A stretch of DNA of 64,000 bases from Aeromonas allosaccharophila (GCF_000819685.1 NZ_CDBR01000099.1:62001-126000), one strand, 5' to 3'; positions 54,556 through 64,000 are shown, numbered from the stretch's first letter. The notes: generated by a model not told the origin, from the letters alone. Translations and numbers: made by a program.

Positions 54556-54574
54556 GGTCGGCCCGCCATTGCAA
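54546..54574 (-). promoter_or_regulatory. nrdA promoter
   Basis: Read on the minus strand, TTGCAA (54569-54574) and TATCTT (54546-54551) are separated by 17 bp. This places transcription start about 130 bp upstream of nrdA. Confidence 0.5.
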
Positions 54575-54576
54575 TG

Positions 54577-54603
54577 TGTGGATAAGTGACGAGCTGTGGA
54601 TAA
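54577..54603. promoter_or_regulatory. Two DnaA boxes upstream of nrdA
   Basis: TGTGGATAA (reverse complement TTATCCACA, the perfect DnaA box) occurs at 54577-54585 and 54595-54603, in the same orientation, 18 bp apart. They lie just upstream of the nrdA -35 box. DnaA control of nrdAB is established in E. coli. Confidence 0.75.
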
Positions 54604-54632
54604 ATTGTGAGTCTTGCCCCATCAGTTAGTGA

Positions 54633-54654
54633 CCGCTCACAGTGAGCGGGTTTT
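54633..54654 (+). terminator. Orphan plus-strand terminator-like hairpin
   Basis: CCGCTCA and TGAGCGG form a perfect 7-bp stem with a 3-nt loop, followed by GTTTTC. No gene upstream on this strand uses it, so it could end a small RNA or be incidental. Confidence 0.3.
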
Positions 54655-55046
54655 CATTCGTCCGCTCCGCTAAATGCAAGTCTCCCGATCGAAGATGGAA
54701 AATTTAAATAACTTTTTTGCTTGCGAAACGGGGGGCTTTTTACTAGCAAACGGCGGCTGATTATCCCTTATGCAACAAGGGTCAAAAGCTGTCCAGTTGT
54801 CGCAGCCGCGCGGTCAGCGGGCCAAGGGCTTTACATCAGACGATGGTGGTTTGTGGCCTCTATGTGGCGGCTGCGAGCTTGTCAAATGGGTATCCAATAG
54901 GCGTTAAGCTGCCTTTATTATCCATGAATGGACGCGTGATGGCGGCGCAGGTTGTGAGAGCGTATGAGAGCGTCAAGAAAGAGGTTCAAGGGGGCAGGGA
55001 GTCTCTCTCCGCCCCGTTATTGCACGTTACACGGTCAGGCTGCGCG

Positions 55047-55742
55047 TCACACCTTGGCCGTCAGCTCGTAGCGCAGCCAATGGTGCAGGGCCTGCACGGT
55101 ATCGAACTGCAGATCGGCGCCCCACTCGGCGGGATCCTCGTTATCGCTCAGATAGCCCCAGCCAGCGACCGCAGTGCGCATGCCCGCATTGCGGCCGGCT
55201 TCGATGTCCCGCACATGATCCCCCACATAGAGGCAGTGAGCTGCCTCGACCCCCAGCTGGTCGCAGGCAAAATACATGGGGGCGGGGTCGGGTTTGCGTA
55301 CCGGCAGGGTGTCGGCGCTGACGGTGACGCCGCAGCTGGCAAGCTGTGGCAGGGCTGCCAGCAGCGGCTCGGTGAGAAAGGCCGGCTTGTTGGTGACGAT
55401 GCCCCAGGGGAGCTGTTTCTCGTCGAGCCACTCGATGAGATCCACCATTCCCTCATAGGGGCGGGTACCGACGCAGAGATTGGCCGCGTAGTAGTCGAGC
55501 AGGGCATTGCGCAGGCGCGTGGCACCCAGCTCTTCAAGCAGTTCGTTGCCGAGCCCTGCTTTGAGCAGCCCGAGCGCGCCGTGGGAGGTGGTCTGACGAA
55601 TGATGTCGTCAGAGAGCGGCGCAAAGCCTTCGCTTACCAGCACATGGTTGACGGCGGCGCCGAGATCCGGGGCCGTGTCGAGCAGGGTGCCATCCAGATC
55701 GAACAGCACGCAGCGCAGGGGCACAGGGTGAGAGGCGCTCAT
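55047..55742 (-). CDS. gph: HAD phosphatase, Gph or MupP type
   Basis: A 231-aa HAD-family phosphatase with the nucleophile in FDLDGTLLDTAPDLGAAVNHVL (DxDGT), VTNKP (motif II) and YVGDHVRDIEAGRNAG (motif IV). It is annotated as phosphoglycolate phosphatase by similarity. In pseudomonads the paralogue directly after ubiG is MupP, acting on MurNAc 6-phosphate, so substrate is open. The ATG at 55742 overlaps the ubiG stop by 1 nt (TGATG). Confidence 0.85.
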   Translation of the reverse strand: MSASHPVPLRCVLFDLDGTLLDTAPDLGAAVNHVLVSEGFAPLSDDIIRQTTSHGALGLLKAGLGNELLEELGATRLRNALLDYYAANLCVGTRPYEGMVDLIEWLDEKQLPWGIVTNKPAFLTEPLLAALPQLASCGVTVSADTLPVRKPDPAPMYFACDQLGVEAAHCLYVGDHVRDIEAGRNAGMRTAVAGWGYLSDNEDPAEWGADLQFDTVQALHHWLRYELTAKV

Positions 55743-56458
55743 CAACCGTGCTCCGGGCGGACAAACTCCACCATATAGTTGACGTCGACATTCTTGCCGA
55801 GCTTGAACTGGTTGGTGAGGGGGGCATAGTGGACGCCGCTCATGTCCCGCACCAGCAGGCCCGCCGCTTCACCCATGCGACACAGTTCGGCCGGGGTGAT
55901 GAACTTTTTGTGGTCGTGGGTACCCTTGGGCACCATCTTCATCAGGTATTCGGCCCCGAGGATCATCATCAGATAGGCCTTCGGGTTGCGGTTGATGGTG
56001 GAGACAAACACCCGGCCTCCCGGGCGAACCAGGGTCGCGATGGCGCGCAGCACGGAGGCCGGGTCCGGCACATGCTCCAGCATCTCCATGCAGGTGACCA
56101 CGTCATACTGGCCTTGCGCCTCGGCGGCATGTGCTTCGGCGGTGATCTGGCGATATTCGAGCTCGACACCCTGCTCCAGAGCGTGCAGGCGGGCGACCCC
56201 GAGCGGCTCCTTGCCCATGTCGATGCCGGTTACCCTGGCGCCACGGCGCGCCATGCTCTCGGAGAGGATGCCACCACCACACCCGATATCGAGCATGCGC
56301 TTGCCAAACAGACCGCCACTTTTGTCGGTGATCCAGTCAAGGCGTACCGGATTGATTTGATGCAGGGGTTTGAATTCACCTTCCATGTCCCACCAGCGGG
56401 AGGCGATGGCGTCAAACTTGGCGATTTCTGTCAGATCGACATTGGCGTCACTGTGCAT
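55742..56458 (-). CDS. ubiG: Ubiquinone biosynthesis O-methyltransferase
   Basis: A 238-aa SAM-dependent O-methyltransferase (240 aa in E. coli) that carries out both O-methylations in ubiquinone biosynthesis. It starts with the typical [35 protein letters not shown], then the SAM motif [13 protein letters not shown] and [16 protein letters not shown]. It diverges from gyrA, a neighbour arrangement common in gammaproteobacteria, and is followed by the HAD phosphatase. Confidence 0.97.
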   Translation of the reverse strand: MHSDANVDLTEIAKFDAIASRWWDMEGEFKPLHQINPVRLDWITDKSGGLFGKRMLDIGCGGGILSESMARRGARVTGIDMGKEPLGVARLHALEQGVELEYRQITAEAHAAEAQGQYDVVTCMEMLEHVPDPASVLRAIATLVRPGGRVFVSTINRNPKAYLMMILGAEYLMKMVPKGTHDHKKFITPAELCRMGEAAGLLVRDMSGVHYAPLTNQFKLGKNVDVNYMVEFVRPEHG

Positions 56459-56656
56459 TTTTCGAAGATCCTGTGGCCGGGCGCCCGGTTATGAGTCATG
56501 GGCGCAATCTATTGTCCTGGCGGGCATTATAACGGACGGACTTTGTCACACCAGCCCGATCTGATACCCGATTTGTGGCTTAAGGTATTTGGCTCAGTGT
56601 GTTACCATGTCGCGCTGTTTAAGCCAAAGAACAACTAATTAGGGATAAGGCTTTCT

Positions 56657-59404
56657 ATGAGCGATCTGGCCAGAGAGATCACGCCGGTCAACATCGAAGA
56701 AGAGCTCAAGAGTTCCTATCTTGATTACGCCATGAGCGTGATCGTAGGACGAGCTCTGCCGGATGTGCGTGATGGCTTGAAACCGGTTCACCGCCGCGTT
56801 CTGTTTGCAATGAACGAGTTGGGGAACGACTGGAACAAGCCCTATAAAAAATCGGCCCGTGTGGTCGGTGACGTAATCGGTAAATATCACCCGCACGGCG
56901 ATAGCGCTGTGTATGACACCATTGTCCGGATGGCGCAGGATTTCTCCATGCGTTACATGCTGGTCGATGGTCAGGGCAACTTCGGTTCAGTCGACGGCGA
57001 CAGCGCCGCGGCCATGCGTTATACCGAAGTGCGGATGGCCCGCATCTCCCACGAGTTGCTGGCTGATCTGGACAAAGAGACCGTGGACTGGGTGCCGAAC
57101 TATGATGGCACCGAGATGATCCCGGCTGTCATGCCCACCAAGGTTCCCAACCTTTTGATCAACGGCTCCTCCGGTATTGCGGTGGGCATGGCGACCAACA
57201 TTCCGCCTCACAACCTCACCGAGATAGTCAACGGCTGTCTGGCGTTGATTGAGAATGGCGACCTCACCATCGACGAGTTGATGACCTATATCACCGGGCC
57301 TGATTTCCCCACCGGCGGCATCATCAACGGTCGTTCTGGCATCGTGCAGGCTTACCGCACCGGTCGTGGCTCCGTCTATGTGCGCGCCAAGGCCGAAGTG
57401 GAAGTGGACGACAAGACCAGTCGCGAGACCATCATCGTTCACGAACTGCCTTATCAGGTGAACAAGGCGCGGTTGATCGAGAAGATCGCCGAACTGGTCA
57501 AAGAGAAGAAGATCGAGGGCATCAGTGCCCTGCGCGATGAGTCTGATAAAGACGGCATGCGCATTGTTATCGAGATCAAACGTGGCGAGTCTGGCGAGAT
57601 TGTGCTGAACAATCTCTACAAGCACACCCAGCTGCAAACCACGTTTGGCATCAACATGGTGGCGCTCGATAACAACCAGCCCAAGGTGATGAACCTTAAA
57701 GAGATCCTGGATGCGTTCCTGCTGCACCGCCGTGAAGTGGTGACTCGCCGGACCGTGTTCGAACTGCGCAAGGCGCGGGATCGGGCCCATATCCTTGAAG
57801 GTCTGGCGGTTGCGCTGGCCAACATCGATCCCATCATCGAGCTGATCCGTCACAGCGCGACCCCTGCCGATGCAAAAGCGGGCCTGGTTGCCAAGGGCTG
57901 GGAACTCGGCAACGTGGCGTCCATGCTGGAGAAAGCGGGCGACGACGCAGCGCGGCCAGAGTGGCTGGAGCCACAGTTCGGTATTCGTGAAGGTCAATAC
58001 TTCCTGACCGAACAGCAAGCCCAGGCCATCCTTGACCTGCGTCTGCACAAGCTGACCGGCCTCGAGCACGAGAAGATCCTGGAAGAGTACCAATCTCTGC
58101 TGGATCTGATTGCCGAGCTGCTGCACATCCTGGCGAGCCCGACTCGTCTGATGGAAGTGATCCGCGATGAGCTGCTGGCCGTGCGCGAGCAGTATGGCGA
58201 CGAGCGTCGCACCGAGATCAGCATGTCCAGTGCCGAGATCAACATCGAAGATCTGATCACCCCGGAAGACGTGGTGGTTACCCTGTCTCACCAGGGCTAT
58301 GTGAAGTATCAGCCGCTCTCCGACTACGAGGCCCAGCGCCGCGGTGGTCGTGGCAAGTCGGCCACCCGGATCAAGGAAGAAGACTTTGTGGAGCGTCTGC
58401 TGGTGGCCAACACCCACGACACCATTCTGTGCTTCTCCACCCGCGGCAAGGTCTACTGGCTCAAGGTTTACCAGCTGCCGGAAGCGTCCCGTGGCGCCCG
58501 TGGTCGTCCGATCATCAACCTGCTGCCGCTGGAAGAGGGTGAGCGTATCACCGCCATCCTGCCGGTGAAGGAGTATGATGCCGAGAAGTATGTGTTCTTC
58601 GCCACCGCCAACGGTACCGTGAAGAAGACCAGCCTCTCTGACTTCAGCCGTCCGCTCTCCTCCGGTATTCGTGCCATCAACCTCAAAGAGGGTGATGAGC
58701 TGATCGGGGTGGATATCACCGATGGCAGCAACGAGATCATGCTCTTCTCCGACGCGGGCAAGGTCGTTCGCTTCGCGGAAGGCAGCGGTCGCGCTGATGC
58801 GGAAGTCAGTGATGACGTTGAAACCGACGACGATGCTGGCAATGACGATGATGGCAGCGACAACGGCGAAGGCACCGAAAGCAAAGGCACCTTCAAGGGC
58901 GTGCGTCCGATGGGTCGTACCGCAGCCGGTGTGCGCGGCATCAAGCTGGGCGCCGGTGACAAGGTGGTTTCCCTCATCGTTCCGCGCGGCGAAGGTGCCA
59001 TCCTCACCGCCACCGAGAACGGTTACGGCAAACGTACCGCACTCGACGAGTACCCGACCAAGAGCCGTGGTACCCAGGGCGTTATCTCCATCAAGGTGGA
59101 TGAGCGCAATGGCAAGGTGATCGATGCGATCCAGGTCGAAGATACCGACCAGATCATGCTGATCACCAACGGCGGCACTCTGGTGCGTACCCGTGTTGCC
59201 GAGGTGAGCGTCATTGGCCGTAACACCGGCGGTGTCCGTCTGATCCGTACCGGTGAAGACGAGACCGTGGTTGGCCTGCAGCGCATCGCCGAGAGCGACG
59301 AAGACGAGAACGACGCTCTGGCCGTGGACGGTGAGGTATCTGAAGGTACCGATACCGCGACCGGCACTGATGCGGTCGATGCAGGGGACGCGGGCGACGA
59401 GTAA
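56657..59404 (+). CDS. gyrA: DNA gyrase subunit A
   Basis: A 915-aa GyrA (875 aa in E. coli). The active-site tyrosine is Y122 in AAAMRYTE. The quinolone-resistance region reads [11 protein letters not shown] with S83 and D87, the sensitive-type residues. The GyrA box [10 protein letters not shown] is near residue 560. The beta-pinwheel C-terminal domain carries an acidic insertion (about residues 710-755) and an acidic tail (last 35 residues), which account for the extra length. AAGG is 6 nt upstream of the ATG. It ends at a shared terminator. Confidence 0.98.
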   Translation: MSDLAREITPVNIEEELKSSYLDYAMSVIVGRALPDVRDGLKPVHRRVLFAMNELGNDWNKPYKKSARVVGDVIGKYHPHGDSAVYDTIVRMAQDFSMRYMLVDGQGNFGSVDGDSAAAMRYTEVRMARISHELLADLDKETVDWVPNYDGTEMIPAVMPTKVPNLLINGSSGIAVGMATNIPPHNLTEIVNGCLALIENGDLTIDELMTYITGPDFPTGGIINGRSGIVQAYRTGRGSVYVRAKAEVEVDDKTSRETIIVHELPYQVNKARLIEKIAELVKEKKIEGISALRDESDKDGMRIVIEIKRGESGEIVLNNLYKHTQLQTTFGINMVALDNNQPKVMNLKEILDAFLLHRREVVTRRTVFELRKARDRAHILEGLAVALANIDPIIELIRHSATPADAKAGLVAKGWELGNVASMLEKAGDDAARPEWLEPQFGIREGQYFLTEQQAQAILDLRLHKLTGLEHEKILEEYQSLLDLIAELLHILASPTRLMEVIRDELLAVREQYGDERRTEISMSSAEINIEDLITPEDVVVTLSHQGYVKYQPLSDYEAQRRGGRGKSATRIKEEDFVERLLVANTHDTILCFSTRGKVYWLKVYQLPEASRGARGRPIINLLPLEEGERITAILPVKEYDAEKYVFFATANGTVKKTSLSDFSRPLSSGIRAINLKEGDELIGVDITDGSNEIMLFSDAGKVVRFAEGSGRADAEVSDDVETDDDAGNDDDGSDNGEGTESKGTFKGVRPMGRTAAGVRGIKLGAGDKVVSLIVPRGEGAILTATENGYGKRTALDEYPTKSRGTQGVISIKVDERNGKVIDAIQVEDTDQIMLITNGGTLVRTRVAEVSVIGRNTGGVRLIRTGEDETVVGLQRIAESDEDENDALAVDGEVSEGTDTATGTDAVDAGDAGDE

Positions 59405-59430
59405 TCGTCTCCTGAGTCACTTGCCTCAGC

Positions 59431-59461
59431 AAAAAGAGCGACCCTGGTGGTCGCTCTTTTT
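59431..59461. terminator. Bidirectional terminator of gyrA and the amylase gene
   Basis: AAAAAGAGCGACC and GGTCGCTCTTTTT form a 13-bp stem with a 5-nt loop and U-tracts on both strands. It lies between the convergent gyrA and amylase genes. Confidence 0.93.
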
Positions 59462-59515
59462 ATTTGTCTGTTTTTTATGGCGGTCAGCTGACCGCTCGGC
59501 AGGATGCTGGCGGGA

Positions 59516-60912
59516 TCACTCCTGCAGCCACATTCTGGCGCTGCGGGCGGGCATGGCGACCCGCACCCACTGGCTCTGCACGTTGACCACTGCGCCTTGG
59601 TCGAGCACGTCCCGATAATTGCGATACCAGTTCATCTCGAACTTGGCGGTGTCGAGCCAGTACTCCTGCTCGTCGTCGCACTTGTTGATACCGACCAGTC
59701 CCTGTTTGCCCCGTTTGAACAGCACGAAACAGTCGCCGCTGCCGACCAGCTGCATCGATTGACCCTGCACCGCATTGTGGAAGCGGATCATTCCCTTGAG
59801 ATCGGTGCGCTGGTAGTAATCCTGCCAGCGCAAGCCGTCCTTGGCCTGGGTCTCGCCGTGATCCGAATAGACCAGCGGTGAGCCACCATCGCGCCCGAGC
59901 AGGTAGGCATAGGCCAGCTTCTCGTCTGTCTGGCTTAAGATCTGATAGCAGAAGCCATCGTTGGTGGGGATGTCGTGGGTCACGGCAAAGGTGACGGCGC
60001 GACTGCCCGGCAGCGCCTGACCATAGGCCCCCGGATCCGCCAGCAGGTTCATGCTGCCGCCATACCCCAGCGCCCCGCGCAGGGAGGCAAACAGCGGAAA
60101 GTCATAGGCACCTTGGCCGCTGCTGTCGAGGTAGGGTTTGAGGAAGCGCTCGTAATCGGTGCTGCCGGCGCCGCCGGTGGTGATCACCTCGCCAAACACA
60201 TGCATCCCCTGTTTGATCTCGGGGGTGAACACGGCATTGATCTGGTAATCGCTCATGTGTTTGACCGCATCGACCCGAAAGCCCTTGATCCCCATTCCCT
60301 TGAGCGCCTTGAGATAGGCCTGCTGCTGGCTCACCACCCAGTTGTTGGGATCGAGATCCGGTAGCCCCTTGTCACCGGCGCCGCCACACAGGCGCCAGTA
60401 CTGGACGTGGCCCGGATCGCTCCAGTCACTGATGCACCCTTCGGGATGAAAATCGGCGGCGGCCAGCAGGTTTTGTCCCAGATCGCCAAACAGCTTCTGG
60501 CGCTCGAAATAGGCCGGGTTGGCAGCATACTGACCGAGCAGTTCGCTACCGGGGTAGTTGAGGTCCTGGCGCTTCCAGCTCTCGTTGGCCATGTGGTTGA
60601 GCACCACATCAGCATAGACGGCGATACCGCGCGCCTTCATGGCGGCGAGCAGTTGCTCGAGCTCCTGCTTGTTGCCAAGGGGGAGTCGACAAGGCGCAGA
60701 TCCTGCGGCTGGTAACGGGCCCACCACTCGTTGCCCGAGGACTTCAGCGGCGGTGAGATGAGTACCTGTTTGTAACCGGCCGACTTGATAAGGTCGGCTT
60801 TGGCCGTCACTTCACTGTACTTCCAGTTGAAGGCGTGCAGTATGACGTCGGCGTGCGCCAAGGGAGCGATCAGCATGCCTGCGATCGCCCATATTCCCGC
60901 TGTGTGTTTCAT
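59516..60912 (-). pseudogene. Alpha-amylase (GH13), frameshifted
   Basis: A GH13 alpha-amylase of about 465 codons split in two frames. The 5' part (60912 to about 60680) has a signal peptide (MKHTAGIW, ending LAHA) and VILHAFNWKYSEV, WWARYQPQDLRLVDSP. The 3' part (about 60685 to 59516) continues LGNKQELEQLLAAMKARG, with catalytic regions GFRVDAVKHM, HVFGEVI and VTHDIPTN all intact. Inserting one base into the run of five C on the coding strand (plus strand 60679-60683) restores the frame exactly. It may be a true pseudogene, phase variation or a sequencing error. Confidence 0.85.
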
Positions 60913-61174
60913 TATTGTGTCCCTGTTCTTATAGATGCCTGAATGGGCAAGCCAGCTTTGGCGGGAACAAGGTGGGCTGCAATCCATAATCTGCAGATTT
61001 GTGACCGCTTTCAGGGTGATTTCGCCGAATACGTGAGCTGTTTCGGCTTTTCCCCGCCACGGCCCGTTGTCTGTTTACAAGTGATTTTTTTGTCATTTCC
61101 CTGTCATCCCCAGCCGCTATCCTGCCGGGCGAGTGGTGCGCTGTTGCCATCACCTTCACCGTCAGGAGCTGCAT

Positions 61175-61330
61175 ATGACCAGTTGGATCACGTGGGACAT
61201 TTGGTGGAGCCGGGTATGGGGCGAGTCAGAGGTGCCGCAGTATGGCGAGGATGAACACGAAGTGGCCCATGAACCCTCGCGACTGCCGGTTGAAATGGTG
61301 CAACAGGGGCGGGATCAGCGAGCAGGCTAA
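61175..61330 (+). CDS. Small Trp-rich protein, hypothetical
   Basis: A 51-codon ORF with AGGAG 7 nt upstream of its ATG. The N-terminus (MTSWITWDIWWSRVWGESEV) has five Trp in the first 15 residues, followed by an acidic, polar stretch and a basic end. I recognise no family. The ribosome-binding site and composition support it more than any other frame in this gap, but no function can be proposed. Confidence 0.4.
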   Translation: MTSWITWDIWWSRVWGESEVPQYGEDEHEVAHEPSRLPVEMVQQGRDQRAG

Positions 61331-61501
61331 GGCGCTGACCCTGTCTTTAGCGGATAGCGCGTTCTTGTCGCGACATGGCCACTCCTTTGGAAGATTCGGA
61401 AAAGCGCGATTCCCACAGGATATGTCGCGGCAATCCTTCCTCTCGACCTCTTGGCAGGCAAGGGCTATTCACCCGATATATGCAGGACGTGAGAGGGAGG
61501 A

Positions 61502-62557
61502 TTAGAAGAGTGACAGCTGCTCCCCGGGCCGGATAAACCCATCCAGCCTGAGCTGAATATGGCGTTTGCCAAGCCCAAGGCGCTTGCTGATGAGGCGAAA
61601 GCGCTGGGCCAGCAGATCGGCAAAATGTCCCTCGCCGCGCATGCGGGTGCCGAAGGCGGTACTGTTGAGCCCGCCACCGCGGCTGGCCCTCAGTTGATTC
61701 AAAATAGCCTCCTTCTGGCCCGGATAGTGGGTATCGAGCCAGTCACCAAATAGCGGTGCCAGCTCGTGGGGCAGCCGCAACAGGATGTAATCGGCGCAGC
61801 TGGCGCCCGCCTCGGCGGCCGATTTGATGATCTGCTCCAGCTCCGGCTCATTGAGCCGCGGGATCATGGGGGCGGCCAGTACCCCTACCTGCACGCCAGC
61901 GCTGGCCAGCTTTTCGATCACTTTCAAGCGCCCTGCGCCCGTGCTGGCGCGGGGCTCCAGCTGTCGCCGCAGGGTTTCGTTCAAGGTCGTCACCGACACC
62001 ATCACCTGACACAGTCCCTCGCTGGCCAGCTCGGTCAACAGATCGAGGTCGCGCAAGATCATGGCGCTCTTGGTAATGAGCCCGACCGGATGGCGGTGGG
62101 CCAGCATCACTTCCAGCAACTGCTGGGTGAGGCGATAGCGCTGCTCGATGGGTTGATAGGGGTCGGTATTGGCGCCAATGAAGATGGTCTGTGGCTGATA
62201 GGTTGGTTTGGCAAACTCCCGGCGCAACAGGTCGGCTGCATTACGTTTGGCAAACAGCTTGCTCTCGAAATCGAGGCCGGGGGAGAGCTCCAGATAAGCG
62301 TGGCTGGGTCTGGCATAGCAGTAGATACAGCCATGTTCACACCCTTGATAGGGGTTGATAGAGCGACCAAACGGGACATCCGGCGAGCTGTTGTAGCTGA
62401 TGATGCTGCGTGCATCGATCTCCCGTACCTCGGTGCCGGGCACAGAGGGGGTGAAAGCGGCATCCCAATCGGACGATTGCCAGCCATCGTCGACCGCTTC
62501 GACAAGGGGACCGCTAAAACGGTGATCGATATTGTGAGGGCTGCCTCGTCCTGCCAT
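61502..62557 (-). CDS. PA0069-family radical SAM protein
   Basis: A 351-aa radical SAM protein of the PA0069/SplB-like group with the cluster motif CEHGCIYCYARP (three Cys, about residues 75-85) after SINPYQG. Further motifs are IFIGANTDPYQPIEQRY and LITKSAMILRDLDLL. The family occurs widely as a single gene, and some members have been linked to DNA repair-like chemistry, without a confirmed reaction. The start at 62557 lacks a strong ribosome-binding site; a TTG at 62569 would add four residues. Confidence 0.87.
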   Translation of the reverse strand: MAGRGSPHNIDHRFSGPLVEAVDDGWQSSDWDAAFTPSVPGTEVREIDARSIISYNSSPDVPFGRSINPYQGCEHGCIYCYARPSHAYLELSPGLDFESKLFAKRNAADLLRREFAKPTYQPQTIFIGANTDPYQPIEQRYRLTQQLLEVMLAHRHPVGLITKSAMILRDLDLLTELASEGLCQVMVSVTTLNETLRRQLEPRASTGAGRLKVIEKLASAGVQVGVLAAPMIPRLNEPELEQIIKSAAEAGASCADYILLRLPHELAPLFGDWLDTHYPGQKEAILNQLRASRGGGLNSTAFGTRMRGEGHFADLLAQRFRLISKRLGLGKRHIQLRLDGFIRPGEQLSLF

Positions 62558-62730
62558 GGTGCGCACCAATACTGGTTATACATACAGTTATTTTGCAGGT
62601 GCTCCAGATAAATGACAACTACTGCTCATCAAGCCGGTACAAAAAGGGTTGTCGCAGGGTTCTCTTGCTTGATCGCGGCGCTACATTTCGTTTACATAGA
62701 TGAAATGAGAACTGGATCACGGAAATCATC

Positions 62731-63318
62731 ATGAGCCCCACCACTTCCCGTTGGCTATTTATCGGTCTGCTTGCCCTGGTTATCTGGCGTCTGCTCCCGC
62801 TCTCCACCGAGCAGGAGATGGCTGCTGCCAACCGTGCCTGGCGTACCGGTCACTTCGATGAGGCGACCCGGATCTGGTCACCACTGGCGGCGCAGGGGCA
62901 ACCCCGGGCACAGGCGCTGATGGGCTGGAGTCATGAGGTGGGGCAGGGGAGTGAGCAGGATATCAGCCAGGCCATCAGCTTCTATCGCCAGGCGGCACAG
63001 GCAGGGGATCCCTTCGGTCAATATCGGCTGGCGGATGTCTATTTGCGCGGAGCCGGTGTGAAGCGGGATCTACGCCAAGCCTTTCACTGGATGGAGCTTG
63101 CGGCACGTAATGGCGATGTCCCGGCCATGCTGAAAGTCGGCGTACTTCATCTGATGGGGGTCAGCGGCAGGGTCGATCTGCCTCAGGCGAAACAGTGGCT
63201 CTATCAGGCGGCACAAAAGGGCAACAAGCTGTCGCTTCAGGTGCTGCAGGAGCTGGCGCTGGCCGAGGAGGGCAGCAGTGGCTTTGACTTCAACTGGCAA
63301 TCCCTGCTTGGCGAATAG
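62731..63318 (+). CDS. Sel1-repeat protein
   Basis: A 195-aa protein with an N-terminal membrane anchor (residues 8-26, WLFIGLLALVIWRLLPL) and three or four Sel1/TPR-like repeats (about 45-175, for instance AISFYRQAAQAGDPFGQYRLADVYLRGAGV and AFHWMELAARNGDVPAMLKVGVLHLMG). Such proteins act as interaction scaffolds in envelope or signalling processes. The partner is unknown. GGAAATC precedes the ATG. Confidence 0.85.
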   Translation: MSPTTSRWLFIGLLALVIWRLLPLSTEQEMAAANRAWRTGHFDEATRIWSPLAAQGQPRAQALMGWSHEVGQGSEQDISQAISFYRQAAQAGDPFGQYRLADVYLRGAGVKRDLRQAFHWMELAARNGDVPAMLKVGVLHLMGVSGRVDLPQAKQWLYQAAQKGNKLSLQVLQELALAEEGSSGFDFNWQSLLGE

Positions 63319-63552
63319 TCGGCAAGCGACTCATTTGGCTGTAGAAAATATCTGCAAATCCGATACAGCACGTCTGACTTCATGGTAGCATGGGGCCGTT
63401 TTGGCTTGGTTTGTCACGTTAGACATGCGGTTTACGTGTCAGGCCGTCTTCGCAAAGTGCTGTGGAGAACCAGAACATCACCCATTTCGAATTGATTTTC
63501 CATCCCGCATGTGACCTTTGGTAGGGGTCACCACTGTATAAGGAAACACATA

Positions 63553-64000
63553 ATGCCAATCATTACTCTGCCTGACGGCAGCCAACGTCAATTTGCCCAC
63601 TCTGTTTCCGTCATGGATGTGGCCGCGGACATCGGTCCCGGTCTCGCCAAGGCGTGCATTGCCGGTCGGGTAAACGGTGAACTGGTGGATGCGTGCGAGC
63701 TGATCGAAGCCGATGCTGCGCTGGCCATCATCACCGCCAAAGACGAAGAAGGTCTGGACATCCTGCGCCACTCCTGCGCCCACTTGCTGGGTCATGCTAT
63801 CAAGCAACTCTGGCCCCAGACCAAGATGGCCATCGGTCCTGTCATCGACAACGGTTTTTACTACGACGTTGATCTTGACCGCACCCTGACCGATGAAGAT
63901 CTGGCTGCCCTGGAAGAGCGCATGCTGGCGCTGGTAGCCAAGGATTACGACGTCATCAAGAAGAAAGTCTCCTGGCAAGAAGCGCGCGATGTATTCGATG
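63553..64000 (+). CDS. thrS: Threonyl-tRNA synthetase (5' part)
   Basis: The first 149 codons of thrS; the gene runs off the window. The start [14 protein letters not shown] is that of the TGS domain (residues 1-60), followed by the editing domain beginning [40 protein letters not shown] is 9 nt upstream of the ATG. E. coli thrS is autoregulated through a tRNA-like leader; the 230-bp upstream region has a GTGACC/GGTCAC hairpin (63511-63531) near the start, but I could not confirm the operator. Confidence 0.97.
   Translation, partial: MPIITLPDGSQRQFAHSVSVMDVAADIGPGLAKACIAGRVNGELVDACELIEADAALAIITAKDEEGLDILRHSCAHLLGHAIKQLWPQTKMAIGPVIDNGFYYDVDLDRTLTDEDLAALEERMLALVAKDYDVIKKKVSWQEARDVFD

Larger units (their letters stand above)
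54412..55046. other. nrdA upstream region without a gene
   Basis: A 635-bp stretch containing the nrdA promoter, DnaA boxes and NrdR-like sites in its left third. The rest has A/T-rich patches and no convincing coding sequence. A hairpin with a U-tract lies at 54633-54654 on the plus strand. Confidence 0.5.

Noticed and set aside
56987-58417. 476-codon open frame antisense to gyrA
   Set aside because: Overlaps gyrA entirely and shows no recognisable protein.
61369-61429. CGCGACAT and ATGTCGCG inverted pair
   Set aside because: The arms are only 8 bp and 45 nt apart with no gene-related position; likely chance.
1-64000. CRISPR array, tRNA, rRNA or prophage
   Set aside because: No regularly spaced repeats, no cloverleaf-like sequences and no phage structural genes were seen in any part of the window.

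Overview
The window is a contiguous, GC-rich gammaproteobacterial chromosome segment. Gene content and protein sequences fit Aeromonas or a close relative: a 95-aa bacterial L25, class Ia nrdA-nrdB-yfaE, fadIJ, tandem FadL porins, and divergent gyrA/ubiG. The genus is inferred from family knowledge; no search was run. Most of the window is ordinary core genome, carrying several accessory or poorly understood blocks.

Layout: 1-5.2 kb holds an LrgA/LrgB-type murein hydrolase regulator pair, a GH36-like alpha-galactosidase, a small exported protein and exonuclease I (sbcB). 5.3-8.3 kb is a compact accessory island: a WYL-domain regulator diverges from a DUF4258 protein and an ADP-ribosylglycohydrolase-like protein, facing a HEPN protein and a zinc-ribbon protein. 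8.6-11.1 kb encodes a SulP transporter and a PPK2 kinase. 11.4-24.1 kb reads as one sulfatase-centred locus: anaerobic sulfatase maturase, a HEAT/TPR periplasmic protein and an FGE-like lipoprotein on the plus strand; a LysR regulator, a six-gene MoxR-DUF58-DUF4381-BatA-BatB/C-BatD operon and an exported Cys-type arylsulfatase on the minus strand. 24.9-32.3 kb has an HD-GYP phosphodiesterase, a CBS protein, hrpA, a FimV-like LysM protein and rplY. 32.3-38.2 kb holds a LiuR-like MerR regulator divergent from a thiolase, an EAL-HDOD protein and two FadL-family porins. 38.5-46.3 kb is a second MoxR-Bat operon with the same gene order, extended by an ECF sigma factor and a DUF3379 protein. It diverges from fadIJ (46.4-49.9 kb), which has a FadR-like operator.

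50-54.6 kb contains a decayed IS1595-type transposase and the nrdA-nrdB-yfaE operon, with two DnaA boxes and NrdR-box-like sites at its promoter. Between nrdB and yfaE lies a diverged second copy of the NrdB C-terminal tail, readable as a 20-residue ORF. 55-64 kb carries a Gph/MupP-type phosphatase, ubiG, gyrA, a frameshifted alpha-amylase, a tryptophan-rich small ORF, a PA0069-type radical SAM protein, a Sel1-repeat protein and the 5' end of thrS.

The most interesting items are the WYL/DUF4258/ADP-ribosyl-hydrolase-like/HEPN island (a plausible defence or stress cassette), the NrdB-tail mini-ORF (a potential R1-R2 interface mimic), and the sulfatase locus built around a MoxR-Bat complex with a paralogous complex 20 kb away. 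Functions for these three are inferences.
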